From assembly GCA_037957365.1 (NCBI GenBank), contig JARHVA010004227.1, forward strand, positions 334,001 through 398,000: a stretch of 64,000 nucleotides of DNA, given 5' to 3'. The notes under the pieces are model-generated. The model did not search any database. It was not told where the DNA came from and was given only the letters and a program-made list of their open reading frames with translations. This document shows, one piece after another, positions 33,757-46,483 of the stretch. The DNA comes from Torreya grandis. Its lineage: Eukaryota > Streptophyta > Pinopsida > Cupressales > Taxaceae. Position 1 is the stretch's first letter, and each line of letters starts with the position of its first letter. Both the position numbers and the translations under genes were made by a program.

Positions 33757-35231
33757 AAAATGATGACTTGCATATGGATAATACTACTCATTATTCTAAA
33801 CCTAAACTACAAATCATCAAACTCTAACAAGCAACACAAAACCATAAACAAATCCTTTAGACAAACCTAGAAAATGAAAAAATTAAAGTACACCTCAAGA
33901 AGTGACATATTGGGTCTCATATCTAGTTAACACCATCAGTGTGTTGAAAGTGATTTATTCGATTAAAGATCTTGCATTCACATAAATAAATTTAACTTTT
34001 CTAAAGTAATTAGAATTTTTAAGGAGAATTTGGATATTTGTCTTGGGGTGAATGACATGGGTATTATCTACTGATAGCTAAGCATTTATATCCCCATCAT
34101 AGATACCACTAGTCCCACTCATGGCCTTGTTCCATTACCAATGAGGCTAAAAAGCCTATGATGAATAATTATTGAATCACCCTTTCAAGTAAATAATTTG
34201 GATTTTGTATTTTGTTCAATTTCCTTAGAGTTCTTTATTTTGAAAAAAAATAATTGTTTAGTCCATTGAAGGTTGAGGGCCAATATATGGGTATAATGAC
34301 AAAGTAAGGGAATTCATAACTATTAAGACAAAGTTAAATCAATTTAATGTTTGCATTTTGCTTCAAATGTCATATTAAGTGTAGTTTTATGGCTTCAACA
34401 AGAAAATGAAATGTTTTTAAAATTCACACATTTTGTTTTGAATCACAGACTTTTAAAATTGTGTAAATGCATAAATAAAATTGAAATATATGTGACTATT
34501 TAAGGATGATTAACATTATAAATTTTAAAAAATGATAATTCCCATGCTTTATATTTGACCATTTGAAGTTCCTGGCCTATGATAGCATAAGGGCATAACA
34601 TTGCTTTGGCATAGTGTTGTATAACATTATTATTTATATTTGATTATCCTATCATGTTGACACTTTGTTTCTCATGAAAGGTAAGAAAAAATATGCAGTA
34701 GGGAAGATGTGATAATTCCAAGACTAAACTTTCAAGAATTGAGTTTTCATGTTGAACATATGAACAATTCTAATCAATGTTTTAAAATACACATTACAAA
34801 CTACCAAAGGGTCAAAACATAAAAAATAACTATAAATAAGTCAAGGAGTCAAATTAAACAAGACATAAAACAAACTAAAATAGAAAAAATAAACAAAATA
34901 AAACTACAAAAAAGCCAACATCAAAGCAAGAAACACTAGCTATGAAAATAGAAAACTATATAATAAATATATACATAGAAGAACCTTGGTATCTTTATTC
35001 AAAAATAATATTTTAAGGAGAATATATTTATTAATTATTTAATTATTATCCATTAATTGGTAATAAAATTTCCTTGCCTTAAATATCTCTTAGTTTGAAT
35101 GCATTATATCCCAAAAGTTTAGATACTTGGTAAGGGCCAATTCACAACGGGTTGAATTTAACATGTTGACCCTTTATTTCATGTGTCTTATCCCATAATA
35201 AGACCAAGTATAAAATAATAAAGGCTTTCAC
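33757..35231 (-). other. Element B 3' noncoding region
   Basis: AT-rich sequence between the integrase end and the 3' LTR. No clear polypurine tract is left next to the LTR and no other feature was seen. Confidence 0.5.
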
Positions 35232-36123
35232 TTATAATTTATGATCAAACCATTTTTTCACATCAACTTGAGATTCACTAAAACTTTTTAGAGCTTCATC
35301 CCATTTGTCTTCTAATTGGATTAGATCCAACAATCTAGACTGACTTCCTAGATACACTTCCATGTACTCTTGTATAAATTGATAAGTGGTTTTATTTAGA
35401 TTCATTAGGTAAATTGGATCCAATCCTTAGATAAGTAATAAATGGGAACTATTCAAGATTAGTTTACGCCTTATTCTATCAGCCCATAAAGAAAATTTGA
35501 GTAACAAATGCCAATTGTGTGTGTTTTGATCAATGTTTTATTTATGTAACTTATAAAATTCTTGTTTGTAGATTTTGACAAACCATTTCCTTGGGGATAA
35601 TATTTTGAGGATAAATTTAGTGTAATTCTATTTTGATATGCACATTCAATCAATTCAATTGATTGGAAGGTAGATCTATTATCATAAATAAGTGCCAAAG
35701 GAGTCACAAATCATGTAACAATGTATTCTTCTAGGAATGAAATAACTTCTTCATCTTTATTTTTCCTTATTACTTTAACTTAGTAAATCATGTAAAATAT
35801 TCTATGGTGGTTAGAATGAACTTATGACTAAATGATGAGTTGGTATTTATGACTCTAATGAAGTCTAATCCCCATTGAACAAAGGGGAATTCCTTGATCA
35901 TTGGTTGTAGTGGAATGAGAGCATGAATCTCCCTTTTAGAAAAAATATAGAATGAATGACAAGTCTTCACATGTGCATAATCATCCTTAAATAACATTAT
36001 CCAATAATAACTAATTCTAAACAATATGTGTGTCATGATATTACTAGAAGGATGAACACTTCTCATCTTATCATGAAATGAGTTCATTAGCTCTTGTGTT
36101 TCTTCCTCAAATAAACATCTCAA
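35232..36123 (-). pseudogene. Element B integrase remnant
   Basis: Minus-strand pieces in order. HHCC/zinc-binding remains and the core start lie at 36123-35790 (MRCLFEEETQELMNSF, then VHPSSNIM, HVKTCHSF, FPFVQWGLDFI with the first core Asp). The DN-type motif and C-terminal half of the core lie at 35707-35471 (LIYDNRSTFQSIELIE, YYPQGNGLSKSTNK; the Glu position reads Lys). The tail is at 35423-35232 (YLGSQSRLLDLIQLEDKWDEAL). Broken by stops and frame changes. Confidence 0.85.
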
Positions 36124-36900
36124 GTAAATCCCTTAATTATTATTGTATTAAAACACTCCTATTTACAACATATAGCATAAATCTTCTAGTTTCAATAATA
36201 TTCTTTGTATTCTATCAAAATGGGTTGGTGGTTTTTCGTAGAGAAAGTAATGGAAAATTGAATCATACCATAAACTAAACTAAACTTTATATTGATCAAC
36301 ATATTCAATGAATACAATGGGATTTACTTATAAAATTAACTTGGACAAACCTTGACCACATACCAATCATTAAAGTTTCACTTCAATATCATATTCTTGA
36401 AGCTTAGTAATTGAATTTAATATTCTTTCATCCAACTCATTATGTCCTAGAATTTACTTGACTATGAAGTCTAAGACTATTGCATGCACCTTTTTCCTTA
36501 TTATATAATGAAGAAATTTTCTATCTACCTTCACCAATGCATAGGCATGTTTATCTATCATAGGGTATTTCAATTTAGCTTATTTCATATATGTGCTCAT
36601 AAATGTTATGGGGTGCTCTTTGTATTCAAATCTTTGTGTCAATATAGCTGCAATTTTGTGATCAAAAGTGAAATAATAGATATAAAAGTCATTAGCATAA
36701 TCTGAGCTGACCAACATAGGAGCTTACATAATTGTATTTCTGATCTCTTGAAATGCCTTGCTATAAGAAGTATCCCATTATAATTTAGCTCCATATTTTA
36801 ACATGGAATTAAAAGGTTTAGTTATCTTAGAAAAACTATAAATAAAATTTTGTATAAAATTGATTTTGCCAAAAAATGATTTCAGTTGTTTTTGTTTAAC
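36124..36900 (-). pseudogene. Element B RT-linked RNase H remnant
   Basis: Reads KQLKSFFGKINFIQNFI (RT connection), SKITKPFNSMLK, YSKAFQEIRNTIM, PMLVSSDYANDFYIYYF, AAILTQRFEYKEHPITFMS, KLKYPMIDKHAYALVK on the minus strand. It is separated from the rest of RT by a foreign block at 36901-38210. As in the young element, no catalytic Asp is visible at the FYIYYF position. Confidence 0.85.
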
Positions 36901-38210
36901 CCTAAAATGGAACCTAGATTGGGTTTATCTAGATTGATTAAAAAGGTGTATAGAAATGAAATGGATCAAGGGTAATAATCAATTCTATATCAATATAAAT
37001 AGATTCTAAACTCAAATATATGCTTACACTAAATTTATTATGATGAAATAGTCTAAATATGGGAAGTACAACTATGCTAGCTATAGAAATGACAAAGAAA
37101 TGATGTACTTAGCTTGTTTCAATGCTAATGCAATTCTATATCTATAACAAGATGAAATTAGGTGAGAATGAGATTATGGAATATTTGTCAAATTATGGTT
37201 ATGATGATTCTATATCTCTAGATAAGAATGTCAACCTGAGGTCATTACATTGATGTTATTATATGGGTTTAAAGCTAGTGTCTTGTATGAAATATCTGCT
37301 AAAATAGGACGTGACCACCTAGATGTTTTTGGGTTTTGATTTACCTTAAATATAGTGAATTAATATATAGGTCATGGATAGTCACTCCTAAAATAGAAAA
37401 ATTCTAGCTTTCTATCTTTAATGTGACCTTATGGAAAAATGGACTAGGGCACACATAATGTCGAGCTAGCCGTAATGACCCTAATTTAAAAAGTCACTAT
37501 TTACATATTATATAATCTAAAAAGGGATTCATATTGATGTAGTTATCCCCTATATGTTGTCTTGTGTGTGACTCATACAATATTTGAAAATCAAGTATAA
37601 TAGTTACCTAGCTAGTAGCTTAGCAAATCAGAGTCTTGGGCTACTCCTTTAGTATTTTAGATCTATATATGTGCAATCCCTATGACTGGTATGTAAATAA
37701 GAATAAATAGGGAAGATTTTGATCAATTGAATTCTCTTTAGTACTTTTTCTAGGTATTCACAGGTGAGGATTGAATGAGAGTTAATCTTATATTTATATC
37801 AATCCTTTTGGATTAATAACTCACATTAAAGCAAATAGGCTAACCATTATAATACATTTCAGTTGTAAATTAGATGTCTTTATAGCATTAGACACTTGAT
37901 TCATGATATAAAAATAACATCAATGCTACTGTCTATCCCTGATGTTAGTGTCTAAGAAGCAAGAAAATAGGTACATGTCTAGAACTTATAGAGATGGAAG
38001 ATAAGTAGATTTTAATCATTTTGGGCAAGATAAAAGACCTGGGTCATCGACATAAGACTGGTTAGACTAAGATATATAAACCAAGGGACACAAATATAGA
38101 GTTTATGTGAGACTTATAGGAGTAGAAAAGGTAGAGATTTGATTAATAGCCAAGGTCTAAGTTTGCCAAGTGTACAAGATTGAGGTGTTATATAATCATA
38201 AAATATCATC
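36901..38210. other. 1.3-kb insertion splitting element B RT from RNase H
   Basis: RT coding stops at SAISKIK (about 38225, minus strand) and resumes at KQKQLKSFFGK (about 36895), so about 1310 bp is foreign to pol. Flanks read TTAAC (36896-36900) and TAAAC (38211-38215), a possible 5-bp TSD with one mismatch. It does not have TG...CA ends and I see no clear domain; one minus/plus frame near 37260-37340 looks protein-like but is too short to name. Confidence 0.5.
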
Positions 38211-38960
38211 TAAACTTTGCTATTATTTTATATCTTAATTTTTGAAATAGCACTAGCTCATTTGAGATCAATTGACATACCTTATTTGGTGATAATTTGG
38301 CCTAGAATATTACCTTGTGTTGTATATAAGACATATTTTTTAGGATTAAGTGATATTTCAAACCTTATACAACATTAAAATACCTTCTCTAGATGACTCT
38401 AGTGATATGATCTACATTTATAAAATATAGTTAGGTAATCCATGTATACTACTATGCACTTAATAATTAGGCATTTGAAAGTGGTGTACATAGCTCATTT
38501 AAATATGGCACAAACATTAAGCAAACCAAATGGAATTTTCTTGTAGGTGTAGGTTCCCCACTTTGTCTTGAAGTTTATTTTCTCTCTATCTTATTTATCC
38601 ACTAATATATGGTTATAACCTAAGAATCCATCTAAAAAGGACATCATCTCTAAGCCATGGACTTGTTGGATGACCTCATCGAGTGAAGGCAATGGATTGT
38701 TGTCTTTGTTTGATGCATGACTAAGATTTATAAAATATACATAATGATGGAGTTATCCATTTTTATTCCTCAAAGGTGTTAGTTTTTCCACCCAACTTGA
38801 ATGGTGTATAGTTAAAATAATGCTAGTTGATAATATCTTCTATACTTCTTTCAAGATGAATGGTTCCAAGATTGGATTTACTAGTCTTTGATGTTGCCTA
38901 AAGGGCCTCAGATTGAACTTTAAGGGAATGTTATGTGTCCTAATATGAGGTTCAAACATC
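38211..38960 (-). pseudogene. Element B reverse transcriptase remnant
   Basis: Minus-strand reading contains NIPLKFNLRPFRQHQRLVNP, SIILTIHHSSWVEKLTP, LPSLDEVIQQVHGLEMMSFL, DGFLGYNHILVDK, KTKWGTYTYKKIPFGL, and the catalytic region as VYMDYL (YMDD expected; second Asp lost) at about 38425-38440. ISLNPKKYV and GNILGQIITK follow. It is clearly RT but inactive. Confidence 0.88.
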
Positions 38961-39469
38961 TTTAGTTAATTTTAGCTTCATGTTATGATATCTTGATAGT
39001 GTAGCAACATCTTCTTCAATGCCTTCATCTCTCCATTATTTCTTTCAAGTCCAACCACCATTTTTTTAGGCTTGTCTATAGTTCCCATGTTGAGAATTTA
39101 TGTCTATTAATTCAGTCAAGGCTTATTTTATGATTTATTTTTTATATTGTCCAAGTAAAATAATATCTCTATTGATAACAATAATTTTGGGATATGATTA
39201 TCTTTTAGCTAAAAGACTCCATCAAAATTGTATTTTTGTTCCTCAAAATCAAGTCTTTTTTCTTCATCAATTACCTATGCATAAAAAGCATTGGATTTAG
39301 ATAAGAAATACATAATATTATTATCATCATAAAAAACATTAAAATTTTTAAATTTATCAGGTATAGAGGGAAAAGGAATCAATTCCATGGAATTTTTCTT
39401 CAAGTCAATCTTGTCTAATAATGTGAGGTTAGCGATTAAGACAGCTAATAAATCAATCTTAGAATTCTA

Positions 39470-39870
39470 TAGTCTAAGGATGATATAGATGTTAAAAGCA
39501 TTAAAATAATCAATTAAGTCTAAATCATAGTATTTATACTTCTTTATTGAGGAAATATTATAGTAAAATTTATTATGTACCTAGTTGACAACTAATTCAA
39601 AATCACTAAAGACTCTTAATTAATGGACATCAAACCTGAATACAAATTACATACCCAAGATAAATGCTTCATACTATGTCATGTTGTTAGTATAAATAAA
39701 TTTTAAGATAAAATTTATAACATGTATCTTACCATTGGGATATATGAGGATAATTTTAGCCCCAAATCCTTGTTTAGAACATGATCCATCTAAATATAGT
39801 GACAACATACCTAGATGTTGATCATAATCAAACCCTTTCTTCCTTGTTAGTATGGTTGACAAATTATAGA
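39470..39870 (-). pseudogene. Element B archaeal-like RNase H located upstream of RT
   Basis: The minus-strand frame from 39862 reads LSLYLDGSCSKQGFGAKIIL (first Asp kept), GKIHVINFILKFIYTNNMT-YEAFILGM (Glu kept after a stop), RVFSDFELVVNQVHNKF (second Asp kept), then a VHIPR-type region and NSKIDLLAVLIANL (final Asp). This lies 5' of RT on the coding strand, whereas in the young element it lies 3' of the linked RNase H. The spacer to RT (39000-39470) is a poorly conserved acidic/hydrophobic stretch. Confidence 0.85.
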
Positions 39871-39959
39871 CATTTGTATATGTAAAAGTGAAGTTAAATT
39901 ATTCGTTGATTGCATTATATTTTTTAATCATCAATTTAATTCATGCCTCTTTGTTAATT

Positions 39960-41760
39960 ATAATTTGATTTTCCACTCCTCTCCATGGCAACCATATGTG
40001 GTAAAATTTAGTGGCCATTTAGCCATTGAGTGATATTTACCAATCTCTACGTAATAGCATGACACATGATTTTGGGATCATAAAAGCTTGTATTTCTATG
40101 AATTGTTACACTCTTGGTAAATCTTGTAACTACATATGGAATTTTAGTAGCTCCCCAAAAACCTTGACTTCAGACTTGTCTAACTAAACTACCACTTTAT
40201 TTGATTTCACAGGAACCAATCCTAGTTTCTTATAAACACCTATAGGCATAACATTTGTTTATGCAGTAAAATATATAAGATACATTTGAAGGTTCTTATT
40301 AAAAATTCTTATTGTAAGCAAGAAGTGAGGTACTTCATCTCTAGTCTTGTGTGTTACCACATTGGTATTAGATGGGTTATTTTTTTTGGATGACTACTCT
40401 TGTATATGAGATATTTAAGAAGTAAATCCCTTTGTTTAGTTATTTATGCTAGTTTATGGAGAGTTATGTTAGCCTTAATATGTTTCATGTCTTCTAAAAT
40501 ATTGTAACTCAGTTTTATATTGGAGGGATGATTGTCACTTGACTTTGTTAGAGGTGGATAATTTCTAGCTTTAGGATAAAAAGGTGTAGCAACATTATCT
40601 GGTGGAGTTGAGGTAGTCAAAGGTTGATGTGCTCTACTCCTAAGAGTATAGTATCATATTTGGTAGTTTTGGAAGGATTGGATATCATTGGTGTTATCTT
40701 TAGGCTTATTATCTTATACATTAAGAAAATATAGAGTTTATAATACCATGTCTATATTAGGATACTTTTACAAACTAGGAGTGTCAGAACTACTTTAAGT
40801 ATTTTGACCATTTGGGACAACTTTGTATTAATCAATTTATTTCTATAAAATGTCAAAGGATAGACAAAACTCAACATAGTTAAGCTCTCTATATTTGGCT
40901 ATGTTGTGCACATGACACTAATTAGGCAAGGTAATTTCCATGATATTGATCTTAGATAACTTTTTGGATGACAACTCAAATTTTCTATGAGCTCTATTAA
41001 AGGTTCTGTAATTACATTGATAAGTGAAATTTGGAGCTAAATTTCTACTACTCGAACTGCCTAATTAATTTTTCAAGTTTATAAAATCATTGATCAATAT
41101 TTAAAACATTATTTTAATTGAATCTAACTCAGGTTTAGCTAAATCTTGAGGATAATTTTGTGTATTATTGGGTAAAACTGAAGCTAAAGCTCAGTTGTAG
41201 TATTGACACATTGCCTCACTACCAGCTAGATTTAGAAATCTTAATATTCAATTAGGAGTAGCATGTGCTAATGGAAAATAATTCATGATTAGAAGAGGCT
41301 ATGAAAATAATACATTATATTATATGTGGGATTAGGTTTAGTGTTGTCATTCTTGGGAGAACATTGGGAATGTAAGCCAACATGTGTCCTTGTGGATTTA
41401 GTTGCATGTTCACCTTTATTACTTCCACATATACAAAGGGAAAGTTGATAATAGTTGAATATCTTATTAATAAAGTGGTAGCCCACAAATATAAGGCATT
41501 TTTTAATGTATTTAAGGTTAATTGGGCATTTGGAATATATAAGTCTATTACCCTACTATACATCTTTTGAAAATGTGCATTGAAATTACATATGGGCTCA
41601 TTATATTCCTTTCACATGCAAGAAAATTATTAGTAAAAAATGTTTGGCTTGACCACCTAACCATATTGGGATAAAAACATGGTATTCAATTGATTCCATC
41701 TAGTGATTGAATTTTATAGGAGGTTAAGGAACTAGTCATAATCTTGATAAAACAAGGTGA
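39960..41760 (-). pseudogene. Element B gag-protease remnant
   Basis: Heavily decayed. At about 41700-41300 there are gag-like segments (MESIEYHVFIPIWLGGQAKH, then YIPNAQLTLN in another frame). At about 40000-40270 there is a protease-like stretch with no intact DSG/DGG site visible. Between them is a linker with LEDMKHIKANITLHKLAQ, a segment that precedes the protease in this family. Identification rests mainly on position between the LTR and aRNH. Confidence 0.55.
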
Positions 41761-42648
41761 AAGGAAATAACATGCATGTTACATCTTTGTATTTGACATT
41801 AAACAATATGAGAGATGTCTTATAGGATGTAATGTGCTCTTTTATGGTCCTTTTAGTATTTAGAGTGAAATTTGGAAGATAATGCTTAGGGTTTTTTTAT
41901 TAAATCATGCACATCACCAAGAACATTTATAGTTGATCTAATTATCCAAGCCACAGCCATTTAGATGGATATATTGGTGACATATTATGGGGATGGTGTG
42001 ACTAGGAAAACCAATCTTTTGGGTTTACCTCAATCAAATCTGATATGCCCATGGGCTTGAAGATGAGAAATAATTGATCTTATATACCTAACATGACTCT
42101 AGATCATGTGATCCTGAAGAAGACTCTAGAGTGGCAAAACCTAATCTCTATTGGTTTGCATTTTAGACACATAATAGATGTAAAATCATATGGATGAACT
42201 ACTAGTATTAAATAAAGAATTAATTTAGAGAATTTAGAAGTTCAAGATCTGAAATACTACTAGATCTAAAAATATGGATCTTAGGATGGTTGTCCTTATA
42301 GTACCAATTTTTATTAGTTATGTTAAGTAAATAATAGAAATTGGGAGAATAAGAAGGAGAGGGATTCAAGACTCAATCAAAAAAATATTCCTTTCAAAAT
42401 TAGAATCATAGTGATAAATACTCCTTATCAGAAGTTTAAGCCCTCCTTATAGTGTTAATTTATGTTTGGCTGAAATTGTGACTCACTCAAACATAGTTAG
42501 GAACTATCACTCTAAGTGAAAAAAGCAATCAATAGATCATGGGATAAAGGGTTTTCTTGTTTTTAGGATCTACTAGTGATCCAAGGGCCAATAAACTCCA
42601 AATGATATATCATGGGTAGGTTTTTATTATTTCCACCAAAATTTTGAC
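41761..42648 (-). other. Element B leader
   Basis: Noncoding AT-rich sequence between gag and the 5' LTR. Next to the LTR the minus strand reads TTTTGGTGGAAATAATAA, perhaps a decayed PBS. Nothing else seen. Confidence 0.45.
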
Positions 42649-45600
42649 TGATTTCCTTAGGATATTTAGTATCTCACGATTGGTCCCTCTATAAAGAGGT
42701 TATTTACAATCTAATGGGTAGATCATTTCTCACTTAAAAATATGAAAGAGAGGGAGAGAGAGTAGTACAAAAAATAGATTAATATCTTGATTGAGATAGA
42801 TATTCCAATATTTAAAAATTAGATTAATGTGGGATACAATTAAATTATTAGGAATTAATCCTATCTACTACACAAATTATAACACTACAATGAGCAACAC
42901 TCAAAATAAAAATGTAAACATAAAATCTAGAACTCTATCCAAAATAAATACATTATACTAGCCTGTAGTTGTTTTTGTATCACAACTGATGTAAGCCTCA
43001 AAATAACTAGAGTAAGCTATCAAATCTAATTAAATTATATGTTTCACAATCTAATTTTATATCCACTTACATAAAAAAAAACATTAGAAACTTATTTTCA
43101 TAGATTAATTTTGAAATAAATATCTTTGGCAAACCACCAAGATAAAACTAGTAGGAAGTGTAGGTGAAATCTTGGCTCAATCTTAATATATTTTTGTTAC
43201 TCAAATGTGTTGACCCTTAAAATGACAAGAAATTTTTCTCTTATAAAAATGGATAATGCATCATATATATGATGCACAAACATAATGTAAATTATCTTGA
43301 CACAAATATTAAATAAAATGATTAGTTATAGCTCAATATTTTATGATAACACATCAAGAAGTAAGGAGATAAGACCAATATAATCATGGTATAATTTTAG
43401 ATACAAATTTTAGGATAAAATTGGATTCAATATCTAATGAATAATAGGTACCTTTTGATATTTAATTTCCTCTACTAATTTTTTAACAACTCAATGATAA
43501 GGAACCACATCATTCTATATTAATCCCAATGATTAAGTTATTGGTCCCTGCATTAGCTTTATCTATTCCCATGTTTTTATGCTCATCTCCATGATAGCAC
43601 AACTTATGTTAAATAATACCCTTATTGATTAAATATTAATGAATAGTAAATATTAGAATAATAGATTATTCCAATTATATAAATAGATGCATTCAATCCT
43701 ATTGGTGAAATCATTGATGTCTCTGGCCATTGAGTCAATTTTATCTTAAAGCTATGAATAGTTTTTTTATATTAGCTTATGCCTCTACTATATTTATGCC
43801 AATTCTATGTCCTTTTCCACCTTCATTCACACTCCATTATAATTATTAGTTCAAGAGACCCTCGATTTAGGTTATTTCAAATAACTATGAGTTTTAGGGG
43901 TCTAAAATGCTCATGTTTATGTCTTGTAGTAACTATATCTCCTCTACATATAATATTTGTTTATATTAAAATGAAAAACATAAATTTCCCATCACTTAGT
44001 ATTTACTTGTCCATAAAATTTTGTCTCTCTATCTACTGACATAATCTACCATTCACTTAGGCTCTGCTCCATTCTTTATCTCTCTTTCCAAATCTTGCCA
44101 TTTGTTATTCATCTGGTGTCTCTTCAACCTTCAAGATGCTTCCTTCATTCATAAACATCTCTTGTCATTGACTACATGAGATGTCACAATGTGGTGAGAT
44201 CCTAAGAATTTGGGCTGGGAAGTCATCAATGATAATCGTGTTGAGCTCTCAAGAATCTGACTATCTGCAATATAACCACATCTCAAAATCATCATAGTTA
44301 GGGGCTCAGTACATCTTAACCATGAAATGCCTTATGTTAAGGCTTGAATATTTTAGATTATACCATGTGTCACAATCATAGTAGTCAAGAGCTTGGTCAA
44401 TGTTGAACTATGTAACCTAATTTGTATACTCCATGTGTTGGGTCCACAATATCATGGCACATGGCATAATCTTGAGACTCTAAAGGTTTTTTGGGACTAT
44501 TTGAACTATAAATTCTCTTCCCATCCCACCAAATTCTAATCAAATATAGAGTTATGATGTGTATGACCAATAGATCTTTGGGCATATAAAATTTTGTCTA
44601 TGTCTATGCTACTTCCATGAGCTCTAGATGTCTGAGATTGTGACACTTGTCACTCATTGATAAAGTTGGGTCGGTGGGAAGCTTTAAAATGAAAGGATAA
44701 CTATTGGTTTTTACCTTTATCCCTAACTATATAATATTTTTCCATATGGCACAATCTTGAAAAGCTGGGCTTGGAAGGTTTAAGACTTTAGGTCTATGTA
44801 CTGCGAGTCACTAAGTGCCAAAGACCTAGCTATCAAGTGCTGAAAACATAAAATATGAGATGCTAAAATAAAATGGAGACCATGGAAATGATTATCATGA
44901 TAGTCAAATAAAATCAAACTAATAAAAATGAGGACCCACCAAAGTAAATAATAACTCAGACTCAACCACAAGAAGTTTAAAACTAGACTTAAATCAACAT
45001 GAATTTTGCTACAAACTAGGAAACTTGAATAGAGCATGATTTTGACAAAGACTAAACTAGATAATCACCAATTTGAGTAAAATAAATTGATCTAACAACT
45101 AAAAAATTATTTAACTTGTTATCATGATCATCTATATTAGAATTTAAATTGAATATAAATTAATTGTGACCATAATACATTAAAAAAGATCATTAATGTA
45201 GGATAAGGCAAATGTTTCAACTTAAAACCTCTTGAATACATAAAAAATATAATGAACCAATTAAAAATTCTAAAGGCAAACACTTCTATCTATGATAATG
45301 AGGGAATAACTCAATCATATGAGATATCACATTTGACTTGACCTTTGACATTACAATAAATATGCAACTTAGTGATTCATATAGACCTAAATCACTTTTA
45401 TAAAACTTCAAAAGGATAGTTTGTGGTGTTTGAATGCTTGACAAGGATAGTATAATAATTGTGAATGAATGATGAAGTGAAGCTATGCTACTATCATCAA
45501 AAAAAAAATTGGCACATGAGTTAGAGACAATAATTAAATCTTTACTCAAAAAATGTGAATAACATCCATTGATGAATTCATTAGAGTATGCAAGAATATG

Positions 45601-45672
45601 AAAATAAAATAGTTATGCTAAAGAAAGAGGTTCCCCATGTGTAAAATCAAGTAATGGGGTGTTTTGGACCCA
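42649..45672 (-). repeat. Element B 5' LTR (right copy, about 3.0 kb)
   Basis: Partner of 30743-33756, ending (plus strand) GTGTTTTGGACCCA. Colinear throughout but with many substitutions, implying an old insertion. Small ORFs inside (43779-44039, 44397-44585, 44780-45037, 45286-45549) are chance frames. Confidence 0.8.
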
Positions 45673-46000
45673 ATATAGGTGTCATTCAAATTCTTTCTCA
45701 CTTATGTGGCTAAGAAGAGAATGAGATTAGAAACCACATTCTCTCTGCATGGGTTGATAATATTAGGACCATGGCATATCCACTTACAAAAAATCATATA
45801 CGACACATGTAATCTTAGGTATACTTTCATCCTTTTAATCTAGTACAATATATGCAACACTCAATTAAAATGAGGTTTTTGAGGTCATCTTGGATATTCC
45901 TCTAACCCTAATTTACCATTTTTATATTTAATTTCCATTTTGGTTTCTATGAATGACATTGCTAGGACTTTCAAAGAAGATAAAAATAAGACATATTGTA
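45673..46000. other. Unassigned AT-rich spacer
   Basis: About 330 bp between element B and the copia relic. No gene or repeat recognised. Confidence 0.5.
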
Positions 46001-46483
46001 TGTTAAAATAACTCAGACAAATGTCATGTGTATACACATTATTGATATAGAAGTGTATATGAATAACAAACCATAGGTAGAGAAATCAATGGAGACAACA
46101 CTAGAAAATATTGTGGGAAAAACTCAAACGGTAAAAAACCCACCAATTATTATTAAATATATAGAGAAACTCTACAACCAATATAAATTCTTCTTCTCAC
46201 TTGCCTCTATTAATTGATTTCATTAAATGCTTAGGTTGAATATGAAAAAGTGATTTCAAATTCAATATATGTTTTCATAATAAGGTAAAACCCTATTTAT
46301 AGTGAAATATCAAGTTATGTAACCATTATTAAATAATGTGTCCATCCATCTTGATATTTAATTAGAGTTTGGTAATTCATTAGATAAGTATAACTCATAT
46401 TAAAAAATAATGTATTATTGCTATTTAATAAATTTACCAAGGCTAAAGGACATTAAACCCACTTAGGATTAAATTTTCTAACA
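46001..46483 (-). repeat. Copia relic 3' LTR (left copy)
   Basis: Plus strand TGTTAAAATAACTC ... TTTTCTAACA. Its left quarter matches 47805-47924 (GTGTATATGAATAACAAA in both) and the rest matches 50175-50566 (GTAAAAAACCCACCA and TATATAGAGAAACT in both). Confidence 0.85.

Larger units (their letters stand above)
30743..45672 (-). mobile_element. Element B: old minus-strand Ty3/gypsy (Tat-like), about 14.9 kb
   Basis: Two diverged direct copies of about 3.0 kb (30743-33756 and 42649-45672) flank decayed gag, PR, aRNH, RT, RNase H and INT in that order on the minus strand. The LTR pair is recognised by long colinear similarity, including ACTAGCCTTTAGTTGTTT / ACTAGCCTGTAGTTGTTT and GTAAGCCTCAAAATAACTAG in both. 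Flanks read ATCAA on the left and ATATA on the right, so no TSD is visible and the ends may be a few bases off. All coding parts carry stops. Confidence 0.85.

Noticed and set aside
45673..45677. Target site duplication for element B
   Set aside because: Left flank ATCAA and right flank ATATA do not match; boundaries may be off by a few bases, so none is called.
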